Shown here: positions 19,424-30,605 of the stretch, piece by piece
Layout of the letters: each line of letters starts with the position of its first letter
How positions within the stretch are numbered: the first letter of the stretch is position 1
Source of the DNA: Ramlibacter terrae
GTDB lineage: Bacteria; Pseudomonadota; Gammaproteobacteria; Burkholderiales; Burkholderiaceae_C
NCBI GenBank assembly: GCA_013127575.1
Contig: CP053418.1
Span: 4,960,001 to 5,024,000, forward strand
Direction of reading: 5' to 3'
Length of the DNA stretch: 64,000 nucleotides
Notes under the pieces: model-generated
What the model saw: only the letters and a program-made list of their open reading frames with translations
Told to the model about the DNA's origin: nothing
Database searches by the model: none
Position numbers and translations under genes: made by a program

Positions 19424-19902
19424 TTCGTGGTCTTGGCGTTCGGCGCGCCGCCCGTCATCGTGCTGGCTTCACCCGGGCGTTGCGGCGTGTTGCTGGTTTC
19501 GGCGGCCGCGGCCTTGCCGCCGGCGCCCATCTTGTCGGTCTTGCTGCCCATCTTGTCGCTCTTGTTGCCCATCTTCGACGTTTTCTTGTCGGTCGTGGTG
19601 CCCGGCGCGTTCGAGGTCTTGGCGTTCGGAGCGCCGCCCGTCATCGTGCTGGCTTCGCCCGCGCGCTGCGGCACGTTGCTGGTCTCGCCGGTCTTGCCGG
19701 TGTTCACGTTGGCCGGGCGGGCCGTGGTCGTGCCGGGAGCGTTGGAGGTCGTCGCGTTCGGTGCGCCGCCCGTCATGGTGCTGGCTTCGCCGGCGCGCTG
19801 CGGCACGTTGGTGGTCTCGGCGGCCTTCTGGGCGTGCGCGATGCCGGCGGTGGCCAGCGCAGCCGCGAAGACGATGGAAAGGGACATGGATTGCTTGGAC
19901 AT
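19420..19902 (-). CDS. Exported tandem-repeat protein, Thr/Gly/Pro-rich
   Basis: 160 residues. A signal peptide (MSKQSMSLSIVFAAALATAG, cleaved near AHA) precedes three copies of a unit resembling TSNVPQRAGEASTMTGGAPN followed by A-[KT]-T-S-N-A-P-G-T-T-T. A Lys/Met/Gly-rich spacer of short KMG-S/N-K-[TS]-D repeats (about residues 105-135) sits between the second and third. No cysteines occur in the mature part. It is probably a disordered periplasmic or surface protein. I do not recognise a family. ATG 19900-19902 was chosen because it starts the signal peptide. Confidence 0.72.
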   Translation of the reverse strand: MSKQSMSLSIVFAAALATAGIAHAQKAAETTNVPQRAGEASTMTGGAPNATTSNAPGTTTARPANVNTGKTGETSNVPQRAGEASTMTGGAPNAKTSNAPGTTTDKKTSKMGNKSDKMGSKTDKMGAGGKAAAAETSNTPQRPGEASTMTGGAPNAKTTN

Positions 19903-20016
19903 GAAGTCTCCTGTGAACATGAAAGTTGGCGCACGGAAAGTGCGAAATTTCACGGTAGGCGCCTCATGAGTCCGATGTCATAGGACAAGGCCGCGCTGGC
20001 GGGTAGGTGTCGTGTC

Positions 20017-20876
20017 CTACCTGCCCGGTGGTAGCCGATCGCCGCGCCGGCGAACAGGGTGAAACCGAACCAATGGTTGAGCCGGAAGGCGCGGAAGCAG
20101 CCGTCGCGCGCGCGGTCGCGGATCAACGTGTAGTGCCGGGCAGCCTGGGCCGCGGCGAGCACGGAAGTCGGCAGGAAGATTTCGAGGGGCAAGCGCGGCG
20201 CCAGCACCCACCCCCAGACGCCCAGCGCCGCCGCGTAGCACATCATCACGACGGCGACGTCGGCACGCCCCAGCGTGATGGCGGAGGTCTGGATGCCGAT
20301 GCGCAGGTCGTCGTCGCGGTCGACCATCGCGTATTCGGTGTCGTAGGCCAGCACCCAGAACAGGTTGCCGGCGAGCATCAGCCACGCCAGCGGCGGCACC
20401 TGCTCCTGCACCGCCGCGAAGGCCATGGGGATGCCGAAGCTGAAGGCGATGCCGAGCACCGCCTGCGGCATCGCGACGTAACGCTTGGCGTACGGATAGA
20501 CGATGGCGATGGCCAGCGCCGCGAACGACCGGGCGACCGCCACCGCATTGGTCGTGAGCACGAGCAGGAAGGCGAGCAGCACCAGCACCGCGCCCAGCAC
20601 CAGCGCCTCGCGCACGGACACGCGCCCCGTGGTCACCGGCCGCTGCGCCGTGCGCTTGACGTGGCGGTCGAACTCGCGGTCGGCGACGTCGTTCACGCAG
20701 CAGCCCGCGCTGCGCATGAGCACGGTGCCGAGCGTGAACACCGCCACGAGATGCCAGCCGGGGAAGCCATCCGCCGCGACCCACAGCGCGCCCAGCGAGG
20801 GCCAGAGCAGCAGCAGCCAGCCGGCCGGCCGGTTCCAGCGGATCAGGTCGAGCCAGAGCCGGAACTTCTCGCCCAC
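20017..20876 (-). CDS. ubiA: 4-hydroxybenzoate octaprenyltransferase (frameshift at the 3' end)
   Basis: Membrane prenyltransferase of ubiquinone synthesis. Both Asp-rich motifs are present: CVNDVADREFDRHVKRTAQR (about 80-99) and YDTEYAMVDRDDD (about 182-194), within eight to nine helices. The start is GTG 20874-20876. The open frame continues to 19950, but adding one C in GGCTACCACC gives a stop at 20017-20019 and a 286-residue protein, the usual length. A 6-bp hairpin (20002-20007 / 20016-20021) follows. It is the last gene of recG-oxyR-DyP-ubiA. Confidence 0.92.
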
Positions 20877-20877
20877 G

Positions 20878-21771
20878 TCAGGCGACGCCGAGCCCCAGCC
20901 GGCGCAAATCGAGCCGGCCGTCGCGCATCGGCGGGCACCAGAAGTAGGCGCCCGTCACCGGCTTGGAGATCTGGAACATGGCGTCCGTGATGCCGTCGTC
21001 CTGCCCGGCCATCCGGCGCATCTGCTGCTCGAAAGCCTGGTGCGACTTGCCGAACGCGACGAACATCAGCCCGGCCTGCATGCCGTGCAGCCACGGCATC
21101 GAACGGCGCAGCACGAAGGCCTCGGGGTCGAAGCTCTCCTGCGCCGTGCGCTTGACGTGCGAAGCCTCGGGCGCGTCTTCGAGCTCCTCGTTGTCGCTCA
21201 TGCGGCGACCGATGTGGAAGTCGCGCTCCTGGTCGCCCAGCGCCTCGAAGGCGTCAAGGTCGTGCACCCACTGCTGCACCGCGACGAAGCTGGCGCCGTC
21301 CGTGCCTTCGCCCGGCCCTGCGTGAAGGCGGCTGCCAGCGCGTCGTCACCCTTCGGGTTTTCGGTGCCGTCCTCGAAGCCGGTCAGGTCCTTGCCGAAGC
21401 CAGTGTCGCTCCAGGCGTGGCGGAAGCCTTCCATCACGTGGCGCAGCACGAAGGCCGGCTTGAGCGCCTTCTGCACCTTGCGCGTGAGGTGCAGCAGGTC
21501 GCCGAGGTCGTCGCCGCGGATCCAGCACCACAGCGTGCCCGGCGTGGCGCACCTTCACGCCATGGCCGGAGAAGTCGTCTGGAAACTCGTGCAGCTCGGG
21601 GATCTCGCAGCCGAGCGCCTTGACGAGCGAGGGGCCGATCCCGACCACGACGTCGCTGCCGTTCGCCAGCGGCGACAGGCGCGTCAGGGCTTCCTTGATG
21701 GCGGCCGCGTCGATCGACGGGTCGGTCAGCGTGAAGAGGCAATAGCGCGCTACGGCCGGGACGGGCTGCAT
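20878..21771 (-). CDS. Dye-decolourising (DyP-type) heme peroxidase (frameshifted)
   Basis: About 297 residues after repair. The DyP signature GxxDG appears as TGFEDGTENPKG. The proximal heme His is in EASHVKRT, and VLRRSMPWLHGMQAGLMFVA and TGAYFWCPP are conserved. LWCWIRGDDLGDLLHLTRKV places it in the YfeX-like class. Indels lie near 21546 and 21306 (the latter a probable lost T in CCTGG). It has no export signal, so it is cytoplasmic. Its place directly after oxyR suggests a peroxide-defence role. The stop and the ubiA GTG are one base apart. Confidence 0.88.
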
Positions 21772-21811
21772 GATGCCCGGCTGGTAGATGTCCGGAGGTC
21801 TTTCATGGCGG

Positions 21812-22765
21812 TCAGGATAGCCGCTTGACGCCCGGCAGTTCGCAGGCGTAGATGGAATTCCGCAGCGCGGCGATGGCTTCGTACCGGGTGAAGCTGCGGC
21901 GCCAGGCCAGCACCACGCGGCGGCTCGGCGGCTCTCCTTCGAACGGGATGTACTTGACGAACGACGCGTCGTCGTTGCGGCGTCGCGGCTTCGCGCTGAA
22001 CGCGTCCTTGGGCACCGACAGCCGCGGCACCAGCGTCACGCCCATGCCCGCCGCCACCATGTGCTTGATCGTTTCGAGCGACGAGCCTTCGAAGCTCTTG
22101 CGGATGCCCTCGGCGTCGCTGGAGAAGCGGGCGAACTCGGGGCACACCTCCAGCACGTGGTCGCGGAAGCAGTGGCCGGTGCCCAGCAGCAGCATGGTCT
22201 CCTTCTTGAGCACCTCGGCCTCGATCGTCTTCAGGCCGGCCAGCGCATGGGTGCTGGGCACGGCGGCCATGAACGGTTCGTCGTACAGCGGCGCGATCGC
22301 CAGGCCGGTGTCGGGGAAGGGCTCGGCCATGATCGCGCAGTCGATCTCGCCGGTGCGCAGCATCTCCAGCAGCTTGACCGTGAAGTTCTCCTGCAGCATC
22401 AGCGGCATCTGCGGATTGCGCGTGATGGCCTGCCGGACCAGGTCGGGCAGCAGGTAGGGGCCGATCGTGTAGATCACGCCCAGCCGCAGCGGACCGGCCA
22501 GCGGATCCTTGCCGCGCTTGGCGATCTCCTTGATGGCCGCCGCCTGCTCCAGCACGCTCTGCGCCTGCCGGACGATGTCTTCGCCCAGCGGCGTGACCGA
22601 GACCTCGTTGGCGCTGCGCTCGAACAGCTTCACCTCCAGCTCGTCTTCCAGCTTCTTGATGGCGACGGAAAGCGTCGGCTGCGACACGAAGCACGCTTCG
22701 GCGGCGCGGCCGAAGTGCTTTTCGCGCGCCACGGCCACGATGTATTTCAGCTCGGTGAGCGTCAT
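21812..22765 (-). CDS. oxyR: LysR-family peroxide sensor OxyR
   Basis: 317 residues, frame intact. The N-terminal winged helix (MTLTELKYIVAVAREKHFGR, SQPTLSVAIKKLEDELEVKL) is followed by the regulatory domain. GTGHCFRDHVLEVC contains the two redox cysteines (about residues 199 and 208) that form a disulfide on H2O2 exposure. This supports OxyR rather than a generic LysR protein. It lies 15 bases downstream of recG and 40 bases upstream of the DyP gene, an arrangement suggesting that the peroxidase is under its control. Confidence 0.93.
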   Translation of the reverse strand: MTLTELKYIVAVAREKHFGRAAEACFVSQPTLSVAIKKLEDELEVKLFERSANEVSVTPLGEDIVRQAQSVLEQAAAIKEIAKRGKDPLAGPLRLGVIYTIGPYLLPDLVRQAITRNPQMPLMLQENFTVKLLEMLRTGEIDCAIMAEPFPDTGLAIAPLYDEPFMAAVPSTHALAGLKTIEAEVLKKETMLLLGTGHCFRDHVLEVCPEFARFSSDAEGIRKSFEGSSLETIKHMVAAGMGVTLVPRLSVPKDAFSAKPRRRNDDASFVKYIPFEGEPPSRRVVLAWRRSFTRYEAIAALRNSIYACELPGVKRLS

Positions 22766-22780
22766 TGGTTTTCTTCTTGC

Positions 22781-24886
22781 CTACGCCTTGAGGTATTCGG
22801 ATTTTCCACCCAACCAGCGGGCGACGTGTTTGCGCGCCAGTTCCGGGTGCCGGTCCAGCAGAAGCGGCGCCACCTCGCGCGCCCATTCGAGCAGCGGCGC
22901 GTCGGTGAGAAGGTCGGCGAATCGCAGCAGCGGCGCGCCCGACTGCCGCGCGCCCGGGAACTCGCCCGGCCCGCGGATCTCGAGGTCGCGCCGCGCGATC
23001 TCGAAGCCGTCGCTGGTCTCGGCCATCGCCTTGAGCCGGGCCCGGCCGGTTTCGCTCAGCCGGCCGTTCTCGCCTGCCGCGTACAGCAGCACGCAGGCCG
23101 ATGCCGCGGCGCCGCGCCCCACCCGCCCGCGCAACTGGTGCAGCTGCGAGAGGCCGAAGCGCTCGGCATGTTCGATCACCATCAGGGACGCGTTCGGCAC
23201 GTCCACGCCCACCTCGATCACCGTGGTGGACACCAGCACGCCCATCACCCCTTCGGTGAACAGCGTCATCACCGCCTTCTTCTCCGGCTGCGGCATGCGC
23301 GAATGCAGCAGGCCCACCATCACGCCGGGCAGCGCCTCGCCGAGCGACTGGTGCGTTTCGGTCGCGTTGGTGAGGTCGAGCGTCTCGCTCTCCTCGATCA
23401 GGGGGCAGACCCAGTACACCTGCCGGCCTTCCGCGAGCTGGTGGCGGATGCGCTGGATCACCTCGTCGCGGCGGCTGTCGGAAACCACCTTGGTCACCAC
23501 CGGCGTGCGGCCGGGCGGCAGTTCGTCGATGGTGGAGACGTCCAGGTCCGCGTAATAACTCATGGCGAGCGTGCGCGGGATCGGGGTGGCCGACATCATG
23601 AGCAGGTGAGGCTCGCGGTCGGCCTCCGCCAGCTTGCCGCGCAGCGCCAGCCGCTGCTCCACGCCGAAGCGGTGCTGCTCGTCGATGATCGCCAGCCCCA
23701 GCGCCGGAACTGCACCTGCTCCCGGATCACTGCATGGGTGCCGACCACGAGCGCCGCTTCGCCGCTGGCGACCAGCGCCAGCATCTGGCCGCGCTCCTTC
23801 TTCTTCTGGCTGCCGGTGAGCCACGCCACGCGCTGGCCGCGCGGCGCCAGCAGCGGTTCGAGCCAGCCGATCAACTTGCGGAAATGCTGCTCCGCCAGAT
23901 TTCGGTGGGCGCCATCAAGGCGCACTGCCAGCCCGCGTCGATCGCGATGGCGGCGGCGAGCGCGGCCACCACGGTCTTGCCGGAACCGACGTCGCCCTGC
24001 AGCAGGCGGTGCATCGGCGTCTCGCGCGTGAGGCCCGCGGCGATCTCCTCGCTCACGCGGTGCTGCGCCGCCGTCAGCTGGAACGGCAGCGCCGCGAGCA
24101 GCTGCTCGTGCAGCCCGCCCGCCTTGGCGCGCAGCGGCGGCGCGCGCAACTGCTCGTGCTCGCGCCGGCTTTCCAGCTGCGACAGCTGCTGCGCGAGCAA
24201 CTCCTCGGCCTTCAGCCGCAGCCGGCCGGGTGGCTGCGGTCTTCCAGCGCGGCCAGCGGCACGTCGGGCGTGGGATGGTGCAGGAACTGCAGCGCCCGCC
24301 GCAGCGGCCAGTCGGTGGCGCGGCCGGGGGCGGGCGGCGCGTCGGGCGGAAGGGTCTCGGACAGGTCGGCGCGGCCCAGCCCGGAGAGCACCGCCTTGCG
24401 CAGGTAGGCCTGGGGCAACGCGGCGACCGTCGAATAGACGGGCGTCAACGCGTCCGGCAAGTCGCCGCCGGGCGCGCGGTAGGTCGGATGGACCATCTGC
24501 CATCCGAGGAAGCCGCCCTTCAACTCGCCGCGGATGCGCAGCCGCGTGCCTTCGGCCAGCGCCTTCTGTTGCGACGGATAGAAGCTGAAGAAGCGCAGCA
24601 CGCAGGTGTCGCTGCCGTCGTCCACCGTCACCACCAGCTGCCGGCGCGGGCGGAAGGCGATGTGGCTTTCGGTGACGGTGGCCTCGATCTGCACCGTCTC
24701 GCCCTCGCGGGCGTCGCGCAGCTTGACGATGCGCGTCTCGTCCTCGTAGCGCAGCGGGATGTGCAGCGCCAGGTCGATGTCGCGCGCCAGCCCGAGCTTG
24801 TGCAAGGCTTTCTGCGGCGCGGTCAGGGCGGGCAACGGGCATGGGACAATTCTGCCTGTTCTCTTCCTTGGCACGGGTTCGTCCAA
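22781..24886 (-). CDS. recG: ATP-dependent DNA helicase RecG (three frameshifts)
   Basis: Remodels stalled replication forks and branched DNA. Segments join as: wedge/OB domain (QKALHKLGLARDIDLALHIP to LEDRSHPAW), then the helicase with Walker A LLQGDVGSGKTVVAALAAAI, DEQHRFG box, SATPIPRTLAMSYYADLDVS and VIEVGVDVPNASLMVIEHAE. Indels lie near 24227, 23898 and 23706; all three can be read as CCTGG reduced to CCGG or CTGG. The repaired length is 702 residues if TTG 24886 is the start; GTG at 24874 or a later TTG is also possible. It is divergent from queA, with 9 bases between. Confidence 0.9.
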
Positions 24887-24895
24887 CCCTCAAGC

Positions 24896-25923
24896 ATGCG
24901 CACATTCACCCTCGGCGATTTCGACTTCGCCCTTCCCCCGACCTGATCGCCCAACACCCCGCCGCCGTACGCAGCGGCTCGCGGCTGCTCGATGGCCGCG
25001 GCGATGCGCCCGTCGACCGCGGCTTCCGCGAACTGCCCGACCTGCTGCAATCCGGCGACCTGCTGGTGTTCAACGACACGCAGGTGGTGAAGGCGCGGCT
25101 GTTCGGCGAGAAGCCCACCGGCGGCAAACTCGAACTATTGGTGGAACGCGTCCTCGGCGAGAACGAAGTCGTGGCCCACATGAAGGTGAGCAAGAAGCCG
25201 CCGCTCGGCACGGTGGTGCGCATGGCGGGCGGCTTCACGGCGACCCTGCTCGGGCGCTATCCGGACCAAGACGGCCCCCTGTTCCGCTTCGGCTTCAGCG
25301 GCGACCCGTACGCCCTGATGGAGCAGCACGGGCACGTGCCGCTGCCGCCGTACATCGAACATGCCGACACGGCGGAAGACGCCAGCCGCTACCAGACGGT
25401 GTTCGCGCGCAACCCCGGCGCGGTCGCCGCGCCGACGGCGGCGCTGCACTTCGACGAAGGCGTGCTGGCCGGCACGGAGGCCCGCGGCATCCGCCGGGCC
25501 AGCGTCACGCTGCACGTCGGCGCCGGCACCTTCCAGCCGGTCAAGACCGAGGACATCGCGCAGCACCGCATGCACAGCGAGTGGTACGAGGTGCCCGAGG
25601 CCACGCAGCAGGCGATCGCCGAACTGCGCCGGCGCGGCGGCCGGCTGGTGGCCGTGGGAACGACCACCGTCCGCACGCTGGAGTCGTGGGGCAAGACCGG
25701 CCTGGCGCGCGGGGACACCGACATCTTCATCACGCCGGGCTTCGCCTTCCGGCACGTCGACCTGATGCTCACCAACTTCCACCTGCCGAAGTCCACGCTG
25801 ATGATGCTGGTGAGCGCCTTCGCGGGGTACGAGCACGTGATGGCGCTGTACCGCCACGCGATCGCGCAGCGGTACCGGTTCTTCAGCTATGGAGATGCGA
25901 TGCTGCTGGAGCGGCGGCCCTAA
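24896..25923 (+). CDS. queA: S-adenosylmethionine:tRNA ribosyltransferase-isomerase (one frameshift)
   Basis: Transfers the ribosyl part of SAM to preQ1 in tRNA, giving epoxyqueuosine. It begins MRTFTLGDFDFALP and, after one missing C in a C run near 24938, continues DLIAQHPAAVRSGSRLL. LVFNDTQVVKARLFG, GEYHxxxxP-like SEWYEVPEATQQAI, VAVGTTTVRTLES and TPGFAFRHVDLMLTNFHLPK are typical. The repaired length is 342 residues. tgt, which acts earlier in the same pathway, lies 850 bases downstream. Confidence 0.93.
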
Positions 25924-26710
25924 GCCACCTGCGCCTGCGACCCGCGCAGCCGCAGCGCGAAGAGCTTGTTCTCGAGCCGCTGCAGGCCCGCCGCCCACGA
26001 GCGCGCGCCGGCTTCGCGCGGCTCCACGGCGGCCGTCGCGGTGTAGAGGCGGCTGGTGCGCGGGATCGGCAGTTGCGCGCACAGCTTCTCCAGCCGCTCG
26101 AACACGTCGGCGCCCTTGCCGGACAACACGGCCAGCACGCGGCCGCGGCCCCGGGGCAGCAGCATCTCGTCGGGGCCGAGCGCGCCTTCCAGCGCCTGCG
26201 CCATGCCCTTCTGCACCTGCACCAGCTCATCGACGCGGCCTTCGCGGTCGAGCGCCTGCCACTGGTCGACCTCCAGCAGCACCATCCAGCCGCGGCGGTC
26301 GGCGCCCGAGGGCTGCTGCTGCGACATGGCGTAGGCGCCGGCATCCAGCAGCGGCGCGCGTCCGCGCTCCGGTGCGCCAGCGAGCGCACCAGCACCTGCA
26401 CCATTCGCCCGACCTCGTCGCTGCCGCCCGACGAAGGCACGAACAGCCGCCCATCCGTCATGAAGCCCTGCAGGCCGTCCGCGGCTTCGCGCAGCGGGCG
26501 GAACATGTGCCAGAGCACGCCGATCACGATGCCGGTGGCGATCAGCGTGAACACCAGCGCCACGCCGAACACGCCCCGGGGCGACAGCGCCTCGGGGAAC
26601 AGCACGATCATGGCGATCAGCCCGAGCAGCGGGATGTGGGTGGCGACGAAGGCGATGAGGCAGCTCTTGACCGCGACGGAGCGGTACCGGGGCAGGGGCT
26701 TGTGGATCAT
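25920..26710 (-). CDS. Two-helix membrane protein with HAMP-like segment and degenerate signalling domain (one frameshift)
   Basis: 263 residues after repair. Two membrane helices (about 14-38 and 47-69) enclose a very short periplasmic loop, and FRPLREAADGLQGFMTDGRL with GSDEVGRMVQVLVRSL resembles a HAMP linker. The C-terminal 140 residues (WMVLLEVDQWQALDREGRVD to ALEGALGPDEMLLPRGRGRV) look like a GGDEF-type fold without its catalytic signature. One T is missing near 26368 (CACCGG for CACCTGG). Its 3' end overlaps queA by four bases. Function unknown. Confidence 0.6.
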
Positions 26711-26772
26711 GCAGGAATGCTATCGCGGCCTTGCGCGCCCGTGGGGCACTTGCCTTGCGGGACAATCGACGA

Positions 26773-27928
26773 ATGCTCAGTTTCGAAGTCCCGGCGACCG
26801 ATGGCCACGCCCGCCGCGGCCGCCTCACCCTGAACCACGGCGTCGTGCAGACGCCGATCTTCATGCCCGTGGGCACCTACGGCACCGTCAAGGGCGTGAT
26901 GCCGCGCTCGCTGGAGGAGATGGGTGCGCAGATCATCCTCGGCAACACCTTCCACCTGTGGATGCGGCCGGGGCTGGACGTGCTGAAGCAGTTCGGCGGG
27001 CTGCACCGCTTCGAACAATGGAACAAGCCGATCCTGACCTCGGGCGGCTTCGTGTGTGGAGCCCGGGCGAGATGCGCAAGATCAGCGAGGAAGGCGTCAA
27101 GTTCGCCTCGCCCGTCAACGGCGACCGGCTGTTCCTCACGCCCGAAATCTCGATGCAGATCCAGACGGTGCTCAACTCCGACATCGTCATGCAGTTCGAC
27201 GAGTGCACCCCGTACGACACCAAGGGCCACATCACCACCGAAGCGGAAGCGCGCTTCTCGATGGAGCTGTCGCGGCGCTGGGCGGAGCGCTGCAAGGTGG
27301 AGTTCGAGCGCCTGCAGAACCCGAACGCCCTCTTCGGCATCGTGCAGGGCGGCATGTTCGAGAACCTGCGCGAAGAGTCGCTGGCGGCGCTGGTGGAGAT
27401 GGACTTCCCCGGCTACGCGGTCGGCGGCGTCAGCGTGGGCGAGCCCAAGGACGAGATGCTGCGCATCATGGCGCACACGCCGCACCGGCTGCCCGCGGGC
27501 AAGCCGCGCTACCTGATGGGCGTGGGCACGCCCGAGGACCTGGTGGCCGGCGTGGAGCAAGGCGTCGACATGTTCGACTGCGTGATGCCGACGCGCAATG
27601 CGCGCAACGGCCACCTGTTCACGCGCTTCGGCGACCTGAAGATCCGCAACGCCAAGCACCGCGGCGACGAGCGTCCGCTCGACGAGACCTGCACCTGCTA
27701 CACGTGCCGCGGCACGACCAACCCGGACGGATCGGTCACCGGCGGCTTCTCGCGCGCCTACCTGCACCACCTCGACCGCTGCGGCGAGATGCTGGGCCCG
27801 ATGCTGGGCACCATCCACAACCTGCACTTCTACCTGAACGTGATGCGCGAGATCCGCGAGGCGCTCGATGCCGGCGGCTTCGGCGCTGGACGCAGGCCTT
27901 CCGGCAGGACCGCGCCCGCGGGGTCTGA
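26773..27928 (+). CDS. tgt: Queuine tRNA-ribosyltransferase (two frameshifts)
   Basis: Exchanges guanine 34 for preQ1 in tRNAs with GUN anticodons. MLSFEVPATDGHARRGRLTL, TPIFMPVGTYGTVKGVMPRS and LGNTFHLWMRPG begin the TIM barrel. MFDCVMPTRNARNGHLFTRF holds the nucleophilic Asp, and TCTCYTCRGTT with a later His supplies zinc ligands. Indels lie near 27050 (TTCCAGGTG damaged to TTCGTGTG) and 27888 (C lost from CCTGG). The repaired length is 385 residues. Together with queA it makes the queuosine block. Confidence 0.94.
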
Positions 27929-27938
27929 GGGCAGCGGT

Positions 27939-28712
27939 TCAGAAGCGGCGCCGGACGCCGAGCCCGAGCGCGATGTCCGCGGCGGCCCGCGAGAAGCCCT
28001 TGCTGACGTACAGCTGGTAGCGCCAGGCGCCGTCGGTATAGGCCGCGTACGCCGTCGCGTCGCGCTGCGGACCCGGGCGGCCGATGCTGTCGCGCCAGTC
28101 GACGAACCAGCCCGCTTCCACGGCGGGCGCCAGCTTGCGGGACGCGCCGACCTCCGCGTAGAACGGGTTGCGGTACGGCGTCGCGCCCGGCACGTCGCCG
28201 GTGAAGCGCCAGCCGACGTGGCCGAAGACGTTCCATCCCGCGACCGGCCGCAGGGCCTCCAGTTGCACGGCGTAGTCGACGCCGCCGGAGCCGAGGCCGC
28301 GCGCCGCATTGCCGGTGCGCGTCTTCACCTTGGCGACGAGGTCGATCCCCGTCGTGTCTGGTCCGCTTCGCGCAGTTCGATGCCGGCCTTCAGCCAGGCG
28401 TCGCCGAGTCCGCGTTCGACCGGCGCCGATCCGCCCTGCGCCACGCCGGGCAAGCCGGCGCCGGCCTCGTCGCGCACCTGCACGAAGGGCAGTTCGAGTT
28501 CGGCGAACCGGTGGGGGTGCGGTAGCGCAGTCCGAGCGTCGTCTGCGCTATGCGCGTGCGCGTCGGCTCGCCGTAGCGGCCGGACGAAAATTCGTGCGAC
28601 AGGGACACGTCGAAGTGTCCCTGCGGCGGCGCGTCCTGCGCGCCGGCACCGCCGGCGCCGGCCGCGCAGAGGGCCAGCAGCAGCCGGCCGATCGCTCGTG
28701 CGCCCAGATCAG
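27939..28712 (-). CDS. Probable outer-membrane beta-barrel protein (frameshifted, start uncertain)
   Basis: After a signal-like LLLALCAAGAGGAGAQ, the sequence alternates short aromatic strands: FDVSLSHEFSSGRYGEPTRT, TTLGLRYRTPTWFAELELPF, DYAVQLEALRPVAGWNVFGH, GRFTGDVPG-like turns, RYQLYVSKGFSRAAADIALG and a final VRRRF. A terminal Phe and such strands suggest an outer-membrane barrel, similar to transporters of the phenol MetA-pathway type. Indels near 28510 (CCTGG) and 28347 (CCAGG) must be repaired. No ordinary start codon is visible; the gene begins at about 28712, overlapping the stop of the AEK-repeat gene. It is probably co-transcribed with that gene. Confidence 0.6.
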
Positions 28713-29004
28713 CCCCGCTTCTCGGGACGGTGCGGCTTCTCGGCCTTTTCGGCCTTTTCGGCCTTCTCCGCCTTCTCGGCTTTTTCCTTCTTCTCGGCCT
28801 TCTCGGCTTTCTCCGCCTTTTCCTTTTCGGCCTTCTCGGCCTTTTCCGCCTTCTCGGTCTTGCCCTTCTGCTTGTGGCCGGAGGCGTGCTCCAGCGCGTG
28901 GTGGGCTTCGTGGGAAGCGCCGTCGTCGAGGCCGCGGGCGCCGGCGCCGGGGTGAAGGCCGCGAGGGCGGCGGCGATGGCGGTGAGCTTGAGGATGTTCA
29001 GCAT
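28709..29004 (-). CDS. Exported His-rich and AEK-repeat protein (one frameshift)
   Basis: 98 residues after repair. The signal peptide is MLNILKLTAIAAALAAFTPA (cleavage near PAPA). A short His-rich stretch follows (ASHEAHHALEHASGHKQ), then about 40 residues of EK/AEK repeats, ending PHRPEKRG. The alternating E and K at i, i+3/4 suggest a single charged alpha-helix. The His stretch could bind metal. One base must be added near 28940 to join the signal to the repeat. It has a sigma-54-type promoter at 29082-29097. I do not recognise a family. Confidence 0.65.
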
Positions 29005-29081
29005 GGTCGGTCTTTCCGTCGGTCGATGTGGAGGTGCCTCCCGGCACACGGTGCGGTTCCCCGGCACGCGTACCCTTTCTT

Positions 29082-29097
29082 TGCACCTCGCGTGCCA
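29082..29097 (-). promoter_or_regulatory. Sigma-54 promoter of the AEK-repeat gene
   Basis: On the minus strand TGGCACGCGAGGTGCA matches the -24/-12 consensus, with GG and GC exactly 10 bases apart (only the first T of TTGC differs). It lies about 80 bases before the ATG at 29004, and its activator is probably the NtrC-type regulator encoded immediately upstream. The 206-base gap between the two genes holds no other convincing feature except the palindrome at 29178-29197. Confidence 0.72.
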
Positions 29098-29177
29098 GCC
29101 CGCGCAGCCCCGAAACGCGCCGAAATCCGAGCAGTAGTTCACGAAAGCAGGCCGCCCGCGGTGGATGCGCGGGGGAA

Positions 29178-29210
29178 GGTGGGTGTTTTCACCCACCCAC
29201 GTGGGGGCTG

Positions 29211-29219
<9 letters not shown>
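29178..29219. promoter_or_regulatory. Upstream activator-type palindrome with extra half-site
   Basis: A perfect palindrome GGTGGGTGTTTTCACCCACC lies at 29178-29197. A third copy of the half-site CACCCACC lies at 29212-29219, 22 bases (two helical turns) further on, overlapping the regulator's stop codon. The sites are 80-130 bases upstream of the sigma-54 promoter, the normal distance for an enhancer. Confidence 0.65.
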
Positions 29220-30603
<1,384 letters not shown>

Positions 30604-30605
30604 GC

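Noticed and set aside
19950..20016. Extension of UbiA to the stop at 19950.
   Set aside because: The extra 22 residues are low-complexity and unlike UbiA. A one-base repair gives a stop at 20017 and the normal family length.
24759..28955. A single open frame of nearly 1,400 codons on the plus strand.
   Set aside because: It is a patchwork of out-of-frame GC-rich DNA over queA and its neighbours that happens to include the true tgt frame in its middle. Only the tgt part matches a protein family.
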